Assembly (NCBI GenBank): GCA_944386675.1
Contig: CALXBY010000009.1
Coordinates: 1-53,236 of the forward strand
Length of the DNA stretch: 53,236 nucleotides
Direction of reading: 5' to 3'
Source: an uncultured Clostridia bacterium
GTDB lineage: Bacteria; Bacillota; Clostridia; TANB77; CAG-508
The notes beneath the pieces were generated by a model. It was not told the origin of the DNA, made no database searches, and saw only the letters and a list, made by a program, of their open reading frames with translations. The position numbers were made by a program, and so were the translations under genes. Shown one piece after another: positions 43,608 to 51,957 of this stretch (positions are counted from its first letter, which is position 1; every line of letters begins with the position of its first letter).

Positions 43608-45149
43608 TTATTTTGCATAATCAACTGTTCTTGTTTCTCTAATAACATTAACTTTAATTTGTCCTGGATAATCCATTTCACTTTCAATTTTCTTAGAAAC
43701 ATCTCTTGCTAATATTGTCATTTGGTCATCTGAAATCTTTTCTGGTTTTACCATGACTCTAATTTCACGACCAGCTTGTATAGCAAAAGATTTCTCAACA
43801 CCATCAAATGAATCTGCAATCTCTTCAAGATTTTGTAATCTTTTAATATATGCTTCTAAAGTTTCTCTTCTAGCACCTGGTCTTGATGCTGATATTGCAT
43901 CTGCTGCTTGTACTAGTAGCGCTTCTAAGCTTAAAGGCTCAACATCTCCATGATGTGCTTCCACAGCATTAATTACTAATGGATTTTCTTTATATTTTTT
44001 CAATACTTCTACACCAATTTCTACGTGTGTTCCCTCCATATCATGGTCTAATGCTTTTCCAATATCATGTAATAGACCTGCTCTTCTAGCACGTTTTGCA
44101 TCTAGTCCCAATTCCTCTGCCATAATTCTTGCTAAATTTGAAACCTCTATTGAATGGTTCAATACATTTTGTCCATAGCTTGTCCTGTATTTTAGTTTTC
44201 CTATTAATTTAACAATATCTGGATGTAATCCAATAACACCTGTTTCTAATACTGCTCTTTCTCCTTCTTCTTTGATTGTTGCATCTAATTCTTCTTTTGC
44301 TTTTTCTACCATTTCTTCAATTTTTGCTGGATGAATTCTTCCGTCGTCAATTAGTTTTTCTAAAGCAAGTCTTGCAACTTCTCTTCTTAATGGATCAAAT
44401 CCTGATAATACGACTGCCTCTGGTGTATCATCGATTATTAAATCAATTCCTGTTAATGTTTCTAATGCTTTTATGTTTCTACCTTCTCTACCAATAATTC
44501 TTCCTTTCATATCATCATTAGGAAGTGGCACAATTGATACGGTAGTTTCTTGTGAATGATCTGCTGCACATTTTTGTACTGCATAACATAAAATTTCCTT
44601 AGCATTTTTATTTGCATCCTCTTTTGCTTTTTGCTCTTTTTCTCTGATTAATGTTGCTTTTTCTGTTGTAAGTTCTTTATCCATTTCTGCAAGTAATCTT
44701 TGTTTTGCTTCTTCCTTGCTTAAAGATGCAATTTTTTGAAGTTCGACCATTTCTTGTTCATGCAATTTTTCTAATTCTTCTTTTTGTTTTTCAACCTCTT
44801 GTCTTTCATTTTCTAATTCTTGTTCTTTCTTTTCATAATTTTCTGCACGCTTTTCTAAGTTTTCCTCTTTTTGAATTAGTCTTGCTTCTTGTTTTTGTAC
44901 TTCGCCCCTTCTTTCTTTAATCTCTTGATCTAATTCTTTTCTACTGTTCATAACTTCTTCTTTAGCTTTGAAAATCTCTTCTTTTTTTAGATTTTCTCCT
45001 TCTTTTTTTGCTAAATCAATTAATCTTTTTGCCTCATTTTCTGCTCCTTGAATTTTAGATTCTGCAACTTTCTTTCTGTATACCATTCCTACTAGAAATC
45101 CTATTGCAAGTGAGATTAAGACAGCGGCGATAATGATTACAATAGTCAT
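43608..45149 (-). CDS. rny: Ribonuclease Y
   Basis: RNase Y is the membrane-tethered endoribonuclease that starts mRNA decay in Firmicutes. One N-terminal membrane helix (about 3-24), a long coiled coil (about 30-190), a KH domain with [20 protein letters not shown], and an HD domain with [22 protein letters not shown] at 45149 is nine bases after GAGG; an ATG two codons upstream is closer to the site than usual. 513 residues. Confidence 0.96.
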   Translation of the reverse strand: MTIVIIIAAVLISLAIGFLVGMVYRKKVAESKIQGAENEAKRLIDLAKKEGENLKKEEIFKAKEEVMNSRKELDQEIKERRGEVQKQEARLIQKEENLEKRAENYEKKEQELENERQEVEKQKEELEKLHEQEMVELQKIASLSKEEAKQRLLAEMDKELTTEKATLIREKEQKAKEDANKNAKEILCYAVQKCAADHSQETTVSIVPLPNDDMKGRIIGREGRNIKALETLTGIDLIIDDTPEAVVLSGFDPLRREVARLALEKLIDDGRIHPAKIEEMVEKAKEELDATIKEEGERAVLETGVIGLHPDIVKLIGKLKYRTSYGQNVLNHSIEVSNLARIMAEELGLDAKRARRAGLLHDIGKALDHDMEGTHVEIGVEVLKKYKENPLVINAVEAHHGDVEPLSLEALLVQAADAISASRPGARRETLEAYIKRLQNLEEIADSFDGVEKSFAIQAGREIRVMVKPEKISDDQMTILARDVSKKIESEMDYPGQIKVNVIRETRTVDYAK

Positions 45150-45281
45150 AATCATACACCTCTTTCTTATTTAATTTTCAATGTTCGAAATAAATATATA
45201 TGTTTATTTTAAATATATTTTTTCCTACCATATCTATTTTATCTTTATTATTGTAAACTGTCAAGCATTTTGAAATAAAAA

Positions 45282-45322
45282 GCAATAAAAAGAGCAAATA
45301 GCTTTTTTATGCTATCTGCTCT
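45282..45322 (-). terminator. Terminator of the MBL hydrolase gene
   Basis: On the minus strand AGAGCAGATAGC pairs with GCTATTTGCTCT (one mismatch), then TTTTTATTGC. Confidence 0.75.
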
Positions 45323-45330
45323 ACATTTTG

Positions 45331-46251
45331 TTATTTACTTGTTTTCACTTCAATTGTATTTCCATCTGAATTAATTTGTATTGTTCCATTTTCATCTGTT
45401 CTATAAATCTTACTTCCTGTTGTGTTCAATTTCTCTATCGTTGCTTGTGTTGGCAAATTATATGAATTATCTTTCCCCACCATAATAATTGAATATTGCG
45501 GTTGTACTTGTGTCAAAAATGTTTCTGAACTACTTGTATTAGAACCGTGATGTCCTACTTTTAATACATCTGTTTTTGGCCAACTAATTGTTTCTTCATT
45601 TTCTTCTTCCGCATCTCCCATAAATAGAAAGCTATTATTTCCAAATTCTAGCCTTAACACTAATGAAGAAAGATTTAAATTATCTTTATCTAATATTGGG
45701 TCTGTCATAAATGTTCCTACTGCTTGTCCTATTTCAATTTTATCTCCTTTATTTGGGGAAGTTACTGTCAAATTTTTATTTTCAACAGCGTCTAACACAT
45801 CTTCAAAAGTTTTTGTCGTTGTTTCTATTTTGGGCATATAGATTTGTCCAATATTAAAGTGATTTATTACATCATCTAGTCCACCAATATGGTCTTCATG
45901 AGGATGTGTTCCTATTAAATAATCTATTTGAGTAATTCCAAGATTTTGTAGATATGTTACAACCGTTTCTCCTGCTTCATTTGTTCCTGCATCTATTAAC
46001 ATCGTTTTATCTTGATTTCTAATTAGGATACTATCAGCTTGTCCAACATCTATAAAATCTATCAATAAATCTTCTTGAGCTACAAACTCTACTTGTTGCT
46101 CATTTAAATTATTAGCTGGTTCTCCCATATTGGAAACTGTATTCATCAAATCTTGATTTGTCCCTAATATTCCTGCAACTCCTACAATAATCAATGCAAG
46201 AGCTGTTGCAAATGCCTTTTTTATCTTTGTATTTCTTCTATTTCTTGCCAT
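45331..46251 (-). CDS. ComEC-like MBL-fold hydrolase, membrane-anchored
   Basis: An N-terminal signal/anchor helix (about 14-33) leads to a metallo-beta-lactamase domain of the ComEC/Rec2 C-terminal type: LIDFIDVGQADSILIR, GTHPHEDHIGGLDDV (zinc ligands), LFMGDAEEENEE and LKVGHHGSNTSSS. These stand-alone MBL proteins are probably exported nucleases or hydrolases; the role is inferred. 306 residues; ribosome site AGGAGG. The DUF3006 gene upstream is a frequent neighbour of such MBL genes. Confidence 0.86.
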   Translation of the reverse strand: MARNRRNTKIKKAFATALALIIVGVAGILGTNQDLMNTVSNMGEPANNLNEQQVEFVAQEDLLIDFIDVGQADSILIRNQDKTMLIDAGTNEAGETVVTYLQNLGITQIDYLIGTHPHEDHIGGLDDVINHFNIGQIYMPKIETTTKTFEDVLDAVENKNLTVTSPNKGDKIEIGQAVGTFMTDPILDKDNLNLSSLVLRLEFGNNSFLFMGDAEEENEETISWPKTDVLKVGHHGSNTSSSETFLTQVQPQYSIIMVGKDNSYNLPTQATIEKLNTTGSKIYRTDENGTIQINSDGNTIEVKTSK

Positions 46252-46356
46252 CTTTTGTTCCTCCTCTTCTTTATCTGTTAATTCACTTTTTTCTTTTTAT
46301 CCGTATTTTATATTGTAAAAAGCTATTTATCTTTTTCTTTAGTTAGTCTATTCATT

Positions 46357-46686
46357 TTAATTCCACAATTTATTCATTCTATCTTGAATTCTATTTGTTT
46401 CTTCTTGTGTTCTTTCTTCATTATATAGATATTTTCCATTCACATATTGCAAAATACTACCCTCTTTTATATTTTTAGGTAACATCTCTTTTTTTACATT
46501 TCTAATTTCATTTGTTTTTCTATTTTCTAATATAGCATAATCTCCTTCAAATCTATCTACAGAATATTCTTCTATAGCATCTAATTTTTTTGCCAATTCT
46601 ATTTCTTCAGAAGTATGATTTTGTTCTATTTCATTTTTTATATCTGTTACCTTTTCTTGCATATTATTAAATATTTCTAAATTCAA
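46357..46686 (-). CDS. DUF3006-type protein with N-terminal extension
   Basis: The core EEYSVDRFEGDYAILENRKT, EIRNVKKEMLPKNIKEGSIL and ERTQEETNRIQDRMNKLW matches DUF3006. This family often sits beside ComEC-like MBL genes, as here. The usual start is near the YSVDRFEGD segment; about 40 helical residues precede it here. TTG at 46686 is eight bases after AAAGGA and preferred; ATG at 46734 has no ribosome site. Function unknown. Confidence 0.72.
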   Translation of the reverse strand: MNLEIFNNMQEKVTDIKNEIEQNHTSEEIELAKKLDAIEEYSVDRFEGDYAILENRKTNEIRNVKKEMLPKNIKEGSILQYVNGKYLYNEERTQEETNRIQDRMNKLWN

Positions 46687-46802
46687 TACTCTTTTCCTTT
46701 CTCCATTAAAGATTCTATTTATATTTATAAACATCTTGGTTTAATGGTACCTTAATTTATTTTTCATTTTTACCTATCATTTTTTATGTTTCTTTATAAA
46801 TA

Positions 46803-46848
46803 TATAGCAGTATATAAATAATCTTTACCTTATTTATATACTGCTATA
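46803..46848. terminator. Long A/T hairpin between fbp and the DUF3006 gene
   Basis: TATAGCAGTATATAAATAA pairs perfectly with TTATTTATATACTGCTATA (8-base loop). No T run follows on either strand, so terminator status is uncertain. Confidence 0.45.
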
Positions 46849-46885
46849 TTAAATTTGTCAAATGTTTATTTATATTTTTTAATAT

Positions 46886-46930
46886 GGTCTGTCCCTTTTG
46901 GTCTCATTTTGAAACGATTTGGCACGTCCC
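46886..46930. repeat. REP-like repeat, copy at the fbp 3' end
   Basis: GGTCTGTCCCTTTTGGTCTC plus 25 bases, ending ...GGCACGTCCC, recurs inverted at 49574-49619 with only two mismatches in 45. Its first three minus-strand bases form part of TAG-GGACG, with TAG being the fbp stop codon. Confidence 0.88.
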
Positions 46931-48933
46931 TATTTTATTTCTCCATTTTTATATGCTTTCATTAGTTCTTGTAAGTCTGCAATTTCTCCTTTTAATTTTG
47001 TTCCAATGTCTGTATCATAAACTCTCTTTCTAGTAACGCCTGTTTTCTTTACAATAATTTCACTTATAATGTCTGTTTCTTCTACAATTGCTTTTTCTAT
47101 TGATTCAAATGGTTTGTTTTGGCTTAATAATAATCCGTTTGAATTATATGTTAAAATATATCCTGCATTTCCTGTTTTTTCTCTAAAGCTTTTTGCTAGT
47201 CCTCCATCTATAACTAGTAGTTTTCCGTTTGCTTTTATTGGACTTTCTCCATCTTTTACTTTTACTGGTACATGCCCATTTAATATATGGGAATCTTCTC
47301 CTTCTAGCCCAAATTCTTTTAATACTTTAATACAAAAATCTTCATTTTCCGCATATTTATAATATGGACTTTTTGGTTCTTTACTCATAGTTTTATCTTT
47401 TACAAAGTAGCTTTCAAAAGTTGCCATTTTTTCTTTTCCAAAAAATGGTGAGTCTGGCGAAATCCACAAATACCACATAATATCTACCAATTCTGGTTCT
47501 TTACTTGCAAATACTTTATTTACTACGTCATTAATTTCGTCAAAATACGCTTTTCCTCTTAATCTTTTTCCCATGAATTCGACTTCTTTCAAATTTCCAT
47601 TTTCGTCTGTTGGAATACATCCATGGAATAAAAGATTCTTGTTAAAGATTGTATACATTTCTCCTTTTGTATATAGATATTTTAAATGTTTTTGTAAGCT
47701 TGGGCTATGAACAAATGATTCTGTAAGTCTTTCCATTACTTCTGTTTCTTCTTCTGTTAATGCATATGGATGATTTTTATCAATCGTTGGGAAATTTTTG
47801 TCGTTTAGCTCATATTCTTTTCCTTCTATTGTTACAGTTCCCTTTTCAATATTCATTTTATCTAGTAATAATCGACCGTCTAAATGATATTCCGGATGTT
47901 TTTTTATCATTTGTCCTTCTATTTTAAATTGAATAATTGTAATTGCCTTATGGATTTTAGCTATAATATTTCTATCACTATTATCATATTTGTTATAATC
48001 AAATACTTTTGGCATAAAGTTTATACAATCATCATTTTTGTACGTTTTTTGAGCAAATGTAGATAATGGTCTCATATTAATTCCATAAGAATCCTCTAAT
48101 ATCCCAATATTACTATATCTCGCACATATTCTTATAACAGTTGCAATATTTGCTTTATTTCCACAGCCTGCTCCCATCCATAAAATATCGTGATTTCCCC
48201 ATTGTATATCTAAACTATGAAAGCTCATTAATTTGTCTAATACTAAATCTGGATACCTTCCCCTGTCAAAAATATCTCCGATAATATGTAAATGGTCAAT
48301 CGCCATTTGTTTAATTAAATCTGATATTGCTATGATAAAACTATCTGCTTGTTCTAGCTCAATGATTGTTTTGATGATTTGTTTATAATAATTTTCTTTA
48401 TCTTTTTCACTATCTACTTGTGAATGTAATAGTTCGTCTATGATATACTCAAATCCACTATTAATCGCTTTTCTTACCTTTGACCTTGTATATTTTGAGC
48501 TAACTTTTCTTGCTATTTCAACTAATCTATATAAGGTAATTGCATACCATTCATCTAAATTTTCTTTTTGTGTTTCTTGCTTAATCAATTTTAATTTTTC
48601 CTTTGGATAATAAATTAATGTTGCTAATGTGTTTCTTTCTTTTTCTGTGATACGATTTTCAAAAGTTTCTTCTATTTTACTTTTAATAATCCCTGCACCA
48701 TTATTTAAAATATGATTAAAAGGTGCATATTCTCCATGAATATCACTTAAAAACACTTCTGTCCCTTTTGGCAAATTTAATATAGCCTTTAAATTTATAA
48801 TTTCTTCTGCAACTTCTGTTGTGTTCTTAAATTCTTTGCTTAATAATTTTAGATATTTTTGTTTACTAAATTGTTTTTCTTCTCCTCCTTGTATCTTCTC
48901 TGAAAATTGTTCATTTGCTTCATTTTCATTCAT
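46930..48933 (-). CDS. fbp: Fructose-1,6-bisphosphatase class III
   Basis: The Firmicute-type FBPase of gluconeogenesis. The metallophosphoesterase core has EVFLSDIHGEYAPFNHILNN, LHIIGDIFDRGRYPDLVLDK, SLDIQWGNHDILWMGAGCGN and ILNGHVPVKVKDGESPIKAN. 667 residues. ATG at 48933 is nine bases after GAGGAG; a TTG three codons upstream is not preferred. The stop TAG lies in the REP-like repeat. Confidence 0.96.
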   Translation of the reverse strand: MNENEANEQFSEKIQGGEEKQFSKQKYLKLLSKEFKNTTEVAEEIINLKAILNLPKGTEVFLSDIHGEYAPFNHILNNGAGIIKSKIEETFENRITEKERNTLATLIYYPKEKLKLIKQETQKENLDEWYAITLYRLVEIARKVSSKYTRSKVRKAINSGFEYIIDELLHSQVDSEKDKENYYKQIIKTIIELEQADSFIIAISDLIKQMAIDHLHIIGDIFDRGRYPDLVLDKLMSFHSLDIQWGNHDILWMGAGCGNKANIATVIRICARYSNIGILEDSYGINMRPLSTFAQKTYKNDDCINFMPKVFDYNKYDNSDRNIIAKIHKAITIIQFKIEGQMIKKHPEYHLDGRLLLDKMNIEKGTVTIEGKEYELNDKNFPTIDKNHPYALTEEETEVMERLTESFVHSPSLQKHLKYLYTKGEMYTIFNKNLLFHGCIPTDENGNLKEVEFMGKRLRGKAYFDEINDVVNKVFASKEPELVDIMWYLWISPDSPFFGKEKMATFESYFVKDKTMSKEPKSPYYKYAENEDFCIKVLKEFGLEGEDSHILNGHVPVKVKDGESPIKANGKLLVIDGGLAKSFREKTGNAGYILTYNSNGLLLSQNKPFESIEKAIVEETDIISEIIVKKTGVTRKRVYDTDIGTKLKGEIADLQELMKAYKNGEIK

Positions 48934-48974
48934 ATATGACAACTCCTCTAATTTTATATACTATTTGTGATACA

Positions 48975-49003
48975 AGTATATACTAAAACCTCTTTTGTGT
49001 CAA
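48975..49003 (-). promoter_or_regulatory. fbp promoter
   Basis: On the minus strand TTGACA (48998-49003), a 17-base spacer and TATACT (48975-48980). Confidence 0.75.
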
Positions 49004-49095
49004 AAAACAACAAATACAAAAATTAGTACTTGTTCATTTAAATGGCATATATAATTTTTAAGTACCTGACTTTTGTATAAAAACAATCTAGCAAA

Positions 49096-49140
49096 AAGCG
49101 AATCTAAAATGTTGATTTTTCTAACATTCTAAATTCGCTT
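49096..49140 (-). terminator. Terminator of the XRE regulator gene
   Basis: AAGCGAATCTAAAATGTT and AACATTCTAAATTCGCTT pair with two G-T steps; the minus strand continues with TTTTTGC. Confidence 0.75.
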
Positions 49141-49157
49141 AAATTAAATAAATCCTA

Positions 49158-49484
49158 TTATTTTTTATTAAAATACATAATTAAATGTTCAATTGTTTTC
49201 TTATTCTCTTCTGATAATTTTTCATATCCAGCTAGTGGATATGCCAAGCTTTTATTTTCTGTTATAGTTAAATATTCACTAAATACTTGATCTAAACTAA
49301 TTTTAAAGATATTACAAATTCTGATAAGCACTTCATAAGATGGTTTTGCTCTATCCTGTTCAACATCACTAATGTACCTGACAGATACTTCTACTTTTTC
49401 AGCTAGTTGTTCTTGTGTATATCCATTACTTTTTCTAATTGTTTGTAATCTTTTTCCAATTTTAATTGTACTTGCTTTTCTCAT
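49158..49484 (-). CDS. XRE-family HTH transcriptional regulator
   Basis: The HTH is IGKRLQTIRKSNGYTQEQLA then EKVEVSVRYISDVEQDRAKP, typical of XRE/Cro-CI repressors. A short helical tail follows (LSEENKKTIEHLIMYFNKK). 108 residues. ATG at 49484 follows AAAGGTGG by five bases. A palindromic site upstream could be its operator (autoregulation). Confidence 0.88.
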   Translation of the reverse strand: MRKASTIKIGKRLQTIRKSNGYTQEQLAEKVEVSVRYISDVEQDRAKPSYEVLIRICNIFKISLDQVFSEYLTITENKSLAYPLAGYEKLSEENKKTIEHLIMYFNKK

Positions 49485-49537
49485 GATTACCACCTTTATT
49501 TTTTTGTTTATCTTATCAGATTTTCAAATTTGTATAA

Positions 49538-49552
49538 ACGAACTATTTTCGT
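49538..49552. promoter_or_regulatory. Candidate XRE operator
   Basis: ACGAA-CTATT-TTCGT is an inverted repeat in the upstream region of the XRE gene, with a nearby half-match (CGTATATAGTACG). Autorepression is inferred. Confidence 0.4.
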
Positions 49553-49573
49553 ATATAGTACGTTTTAAGATTT

Positions 49574-49619
49574 GGGGACGTGCCAAATCGTTCCAAAATG
49601 ATACCAAAAGGGACAGACC
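49574..49619. repeat. REP-like repeat, inverted second copy
   Basis: GGGGACGTGCCAAATCGTTC and the rest match the 46886-46930 copy in inverse orientation. The two copies flank the fbp and XRE genes. Confidence 0.88.
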
Positions 49620-49663
49620 TCTCATATTATTAATTAAAGTATTTTGTTTTTCTCGTTTTCACG

Positions 49664-49807
49664 CTAACTAAGGTCTTTTAAATATTCTTCTAATAGTTTG
49701 TCTAGCTTTTTTCTTTGACTTTCTATTTTTTCTTTATCTATATTTAATTCTATCATTTCTTCTAATATTCCTATTTCTTTTTTTATATTCTCTTTTAAAT
49801 TCTTCAT
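49664..49807 (-). CDS. Spo0E-like small helical protein
   Basis: The 47-residue product (KNLKENIKKEIGILEEMIEL, then NIDKEKIESQRKKLDKLLEE, YLKDLS) is a helical hairpin with a Ser-Gln...Leu-Asp segment like the Spo0E phosphatase motif, although the spacing (S-Q-x3-L-D) is two residues longer than in classic members. GAGGTG precedes ATG by seven bases. If it is Spo0E-like, it would delay sporulation by dephosphorylating Spo0A~P; this is tentative. Confidence 0.5.
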   Translation of the reverse strand: MKNLKENIKKEIGILEEMIELNIDKEKIESQRKKLDKLLEEYLKDLS

Positions 49808-49927
49808 AAAATTCACCTCTTCTTTAGTTTTTGTTGTATTTGTTTTTTTATTCTTCTAATTTTATATTATAAGATTGCTAAATGCGAAAAATTGCATACC
49901 AATTTTTCTGTTCAACTTTATTTTTAA

Positions 49928-50027
49928 TTGAATAGGAAACAATATGAAACTTTAAGTTACGCAATTCAAAGTGAAAATAAATATTAAAATTTTATTTTCA
50001 AAAGAAAATTCGATTTATCCTATTCAA
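49928..50027. repeat. 100-bp imperfect foldback
   Basis: TTGAATAGGA pairs with TCCTATTCAA at the ends, and TGAAAATAAA with TTTATTTTCA in the middle. No coding frame. It fills the gap between the Spo0E-like gene and the pilin-FGE terminator and could be a small MITE. Confidence 0.5.
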
Positions 50028-50029
50028 CG

Positions 50030-50053
50030 AAAAAAAACGCCACATTAGTGGCG
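50030..50053 (-). terminator. Terminator of the pilin-FGE gene
   Basis: CGCCAC-TAAT-GTGGCG on the minus strand, followed by TTTTTTTTCG. Confidence 0.88.
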
Positions 50054-50135
50054 CTATGTTAAGCTTTGTATTAAATTTTTACTTTTAAATTGCTTCTTCT
50101 ACAATTTCAGATTTCATGATTTTTTCATTAAAGTT

Positions 50136-51512
50136 TTACAAATATAAAAGTGGGCGGAAAGAAGTATACTCTATAAAATCATTTATATTAGCAGTTTTAC
50201 GAGTAGAAACATAGTAATTACTATCATATCCGAAACTACCACCACCTCCTCTTTGGGTAGCAGGTTGACCAGAATGTTTATAAGTTTCTGTTGTCCATTC
50301 AAAACAGTTTCCTGCCATATCATATATATTACATTTTATATCATAATTAATTCCATCTGTTGCTTCTCCTGTATTTGTTAGTTTCTCTTGTAGACTTCCA
50401 TGTATTGAATAATCTGAATCTCCTGAATTTTTTTGAATAAATAATATTGCTGTATCCCAAGCATAGCTATTCATTAAATCACTATTTATTTCTGAATATA
50501 AATCTTGACAGGCTTCAGAAGCTTCTGATTGTGATATATTATTCCATAAATATCCTTCTACTGTTGGTGTTTCTTCTGTATAACCACTTGATCTTTTTGA
50601 ATTTGCTTTTCCATCCGTTCCATAACTAGCTTCATATCTTGCTATATAATATCCTCCATTTTCTCTTGTACTATTTATAAATTCATTTATATTTTTAGCA
50701 ACTATATTATTGTATCTAGTATCATGAGTTTCTTGAGTATCTTCTATAAAATCATATCTCTTTACAGTTGATAAACCTTTTATTGGTTCTCCAATATTTG
50801 CTGGTGTCAAAGTTGTATCTATGTCCCCATCATTATCAAATACATATCTTCCTAAGATGATTTCTCCATCTACTGCATTTTGTACTGTCTTTCCATTTTC
50901 TCCTAATATTCCATCTACTGGTATCCATACATATTGATTTTCTTCTACATCTTCTATTACTAATCCTTTATCAACTCCTGGTGGCTCTGTTGAACCATCT
51001 CCCCATGTTGCTTCTCCTTCATCCACTGGTTTAAAACCTGCTGGAATTGTTGGATTGTTTTTGCTGGCAGTTTCTCCATTAATTGTACTTGGCTCTGTAT
51101 ATATTCCTGTTTCTTTATCTGGATTTCCTGGTTTCCATATTCCTGATACTGTACCTCCATCTTTTTTTATTGTTACATCATATCCATCTACATTTACAAT
51201 TAATGGATAGCTTTGGTCAGTTATTACATCAGGTACTCCTGTTATATTCTCTATTCTATCTAGATTTGTCTTCAATTCTCCGTTATCAATATTTCCATCC
51301 ATTCCTATACTTCCTGTCACTGCTAATTCTACTTGCTCTTCTGCATTTGCTCTTTTTGTACTTTCACTTGCCTCTGTTGCCTTTGTTAAGATTCCATTAT
51401 CTCCTGTTAATGTTGCAATTGTTACTCCTGCAAGGATTAACAATACAATGATTGTAATAACTAATGCTATTAGTGTAATACCCGTATTTTTTTGTTTTAC
51501 CTGTTTTTTCAT
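50136..51512 (-). CDS. Pilin-like leader fused to an FGE/sulfatase-modifying domain
   Basis: Residues 10-33 form a class III prepilin signal (GITLIALVITIIVLLILAGV) almost the same as in the 12572-13078 gene. A short pilin-type helix follows (TEASESTKRANAEEQVELAV). The C-terminal part (about 175-458) is a FGE/SUMF1 (C-type-lectin-like) domain: GLVIEDVEENQYVWIPVDGI, GGYYIARYEASYG, YDMAGNCFEWTTETY and the closing RGGGGSFGYDSNYYVSTR. This end is where such folds carry ligand-binding loops. So it is probably an exported surface or pilus protein, not a sulfatase activator. 458 residues; ribosome site GGGAGAA. No pilus genes nearby. Confidence 0.82.
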   Translation of the reverse strand: MKKQVKQKNTGITLIALVITIIVLLILAGVTIATLTGDNGILTKATEASESTKRANAEEQVELAVTGSIGMDGNIDNGELKTNLDRIENITGVPDVITDQSYPLIVNVDGYDVTIKKDGGTVSGIWKPGNPDKETGIYTEPSTINGETASKNNPTIPAGFKPVDEGEATWGDGSTEPPGVDKGLVIEDVEENQYVWIPVDGILGENGKTVQNAVDGEIILGRYVFDNDGDIDTTLTPANIGEPIKGLSTVKRYDFIEDTQETHDTRYNNIVAKNINEFINSTRENGGYYIARYEASYGTDGKANSKRSSGYTEETPTVEGYLWNNISQSEASEACQDLYSEINSDLMNSYAWDTAILFIQKNSGDSDYSIHGSLQEKLTNTGEATDGINYDIKCNIYDMAGNCFEWTTETYKHSGQPATQRGGGGSFGYDSNYYVSTRKTANINDFIEYTSFRPLLYL

Positions 51513-51681
51513 AAAATTCTCCCTTCTTTTGTTTATTATTTTCTTTTTCTAAAGTTTTATTCTATTTACAAAAATAGTTCATTCTTATTTTATATGTTTT
51601 GTTGAATTAAGTCAATATATTGTCGTAAATCATTTCGTTTTATTTCTCATTTTGTTGCACCTTCAGTATGAATTTAAGTTT

Positions 51682-51728
51682 AAAAAATCCTGAAATATCA
51701 GACAATTTCTAATATTTCAGGATTTTTT
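51682..51728. terminator. Strong terminator downstream of the ABC exporter genes
   Basis: AAAAAATCCTGAAATAT and ATATTTCAGGATTTTTT flank a 13-base loop. It works in both directions by sequence, about 230 bases after the permease stop. Confidence 0.82.
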
Positions 51729-51785
51729 ATTTTTACTACATCTTTTTATATTCACTTCATAATATTTTTGCTTTCTTAAGCTTTA

Positions 51786-51926
51786 TTATATTTCTATAAA
51801 CTCATATGCATTTCCCATAGACTTTATAATTTTCATCAAATCTTCATTTGTACTTGGTAAACTTGCTTCATTTGTACTACAATAAACTGCTTTTACTAGT
51901 TCATACTAAATATCTGAATTCTTCAT
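51786..51926 (-). pseudogene. Small gene remnant with premature stop
   Basis: On the minus strand one frame reads KNSDI, TAG, YELVKAVYCSTNEASLPSTN, EDLMKIIKSMGNAYEFIEI and TAA. Both sides of the TAG appear as one coherent ~46-residue product. The ATG at 51926 has no ribosome site. Likely a decayed short gene or the end of a longer one. Confidence 0.35.
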
Positions 51927-51957
51927 TATGTTTCTATTTTAAATTCTTGCAGTATTA

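Noticed and set aside
50136..51512. Diversity-generating retroelement target
   Set aside because: No reverse transcriptase or template repeat is in the window, so it is only mentioned as a test.
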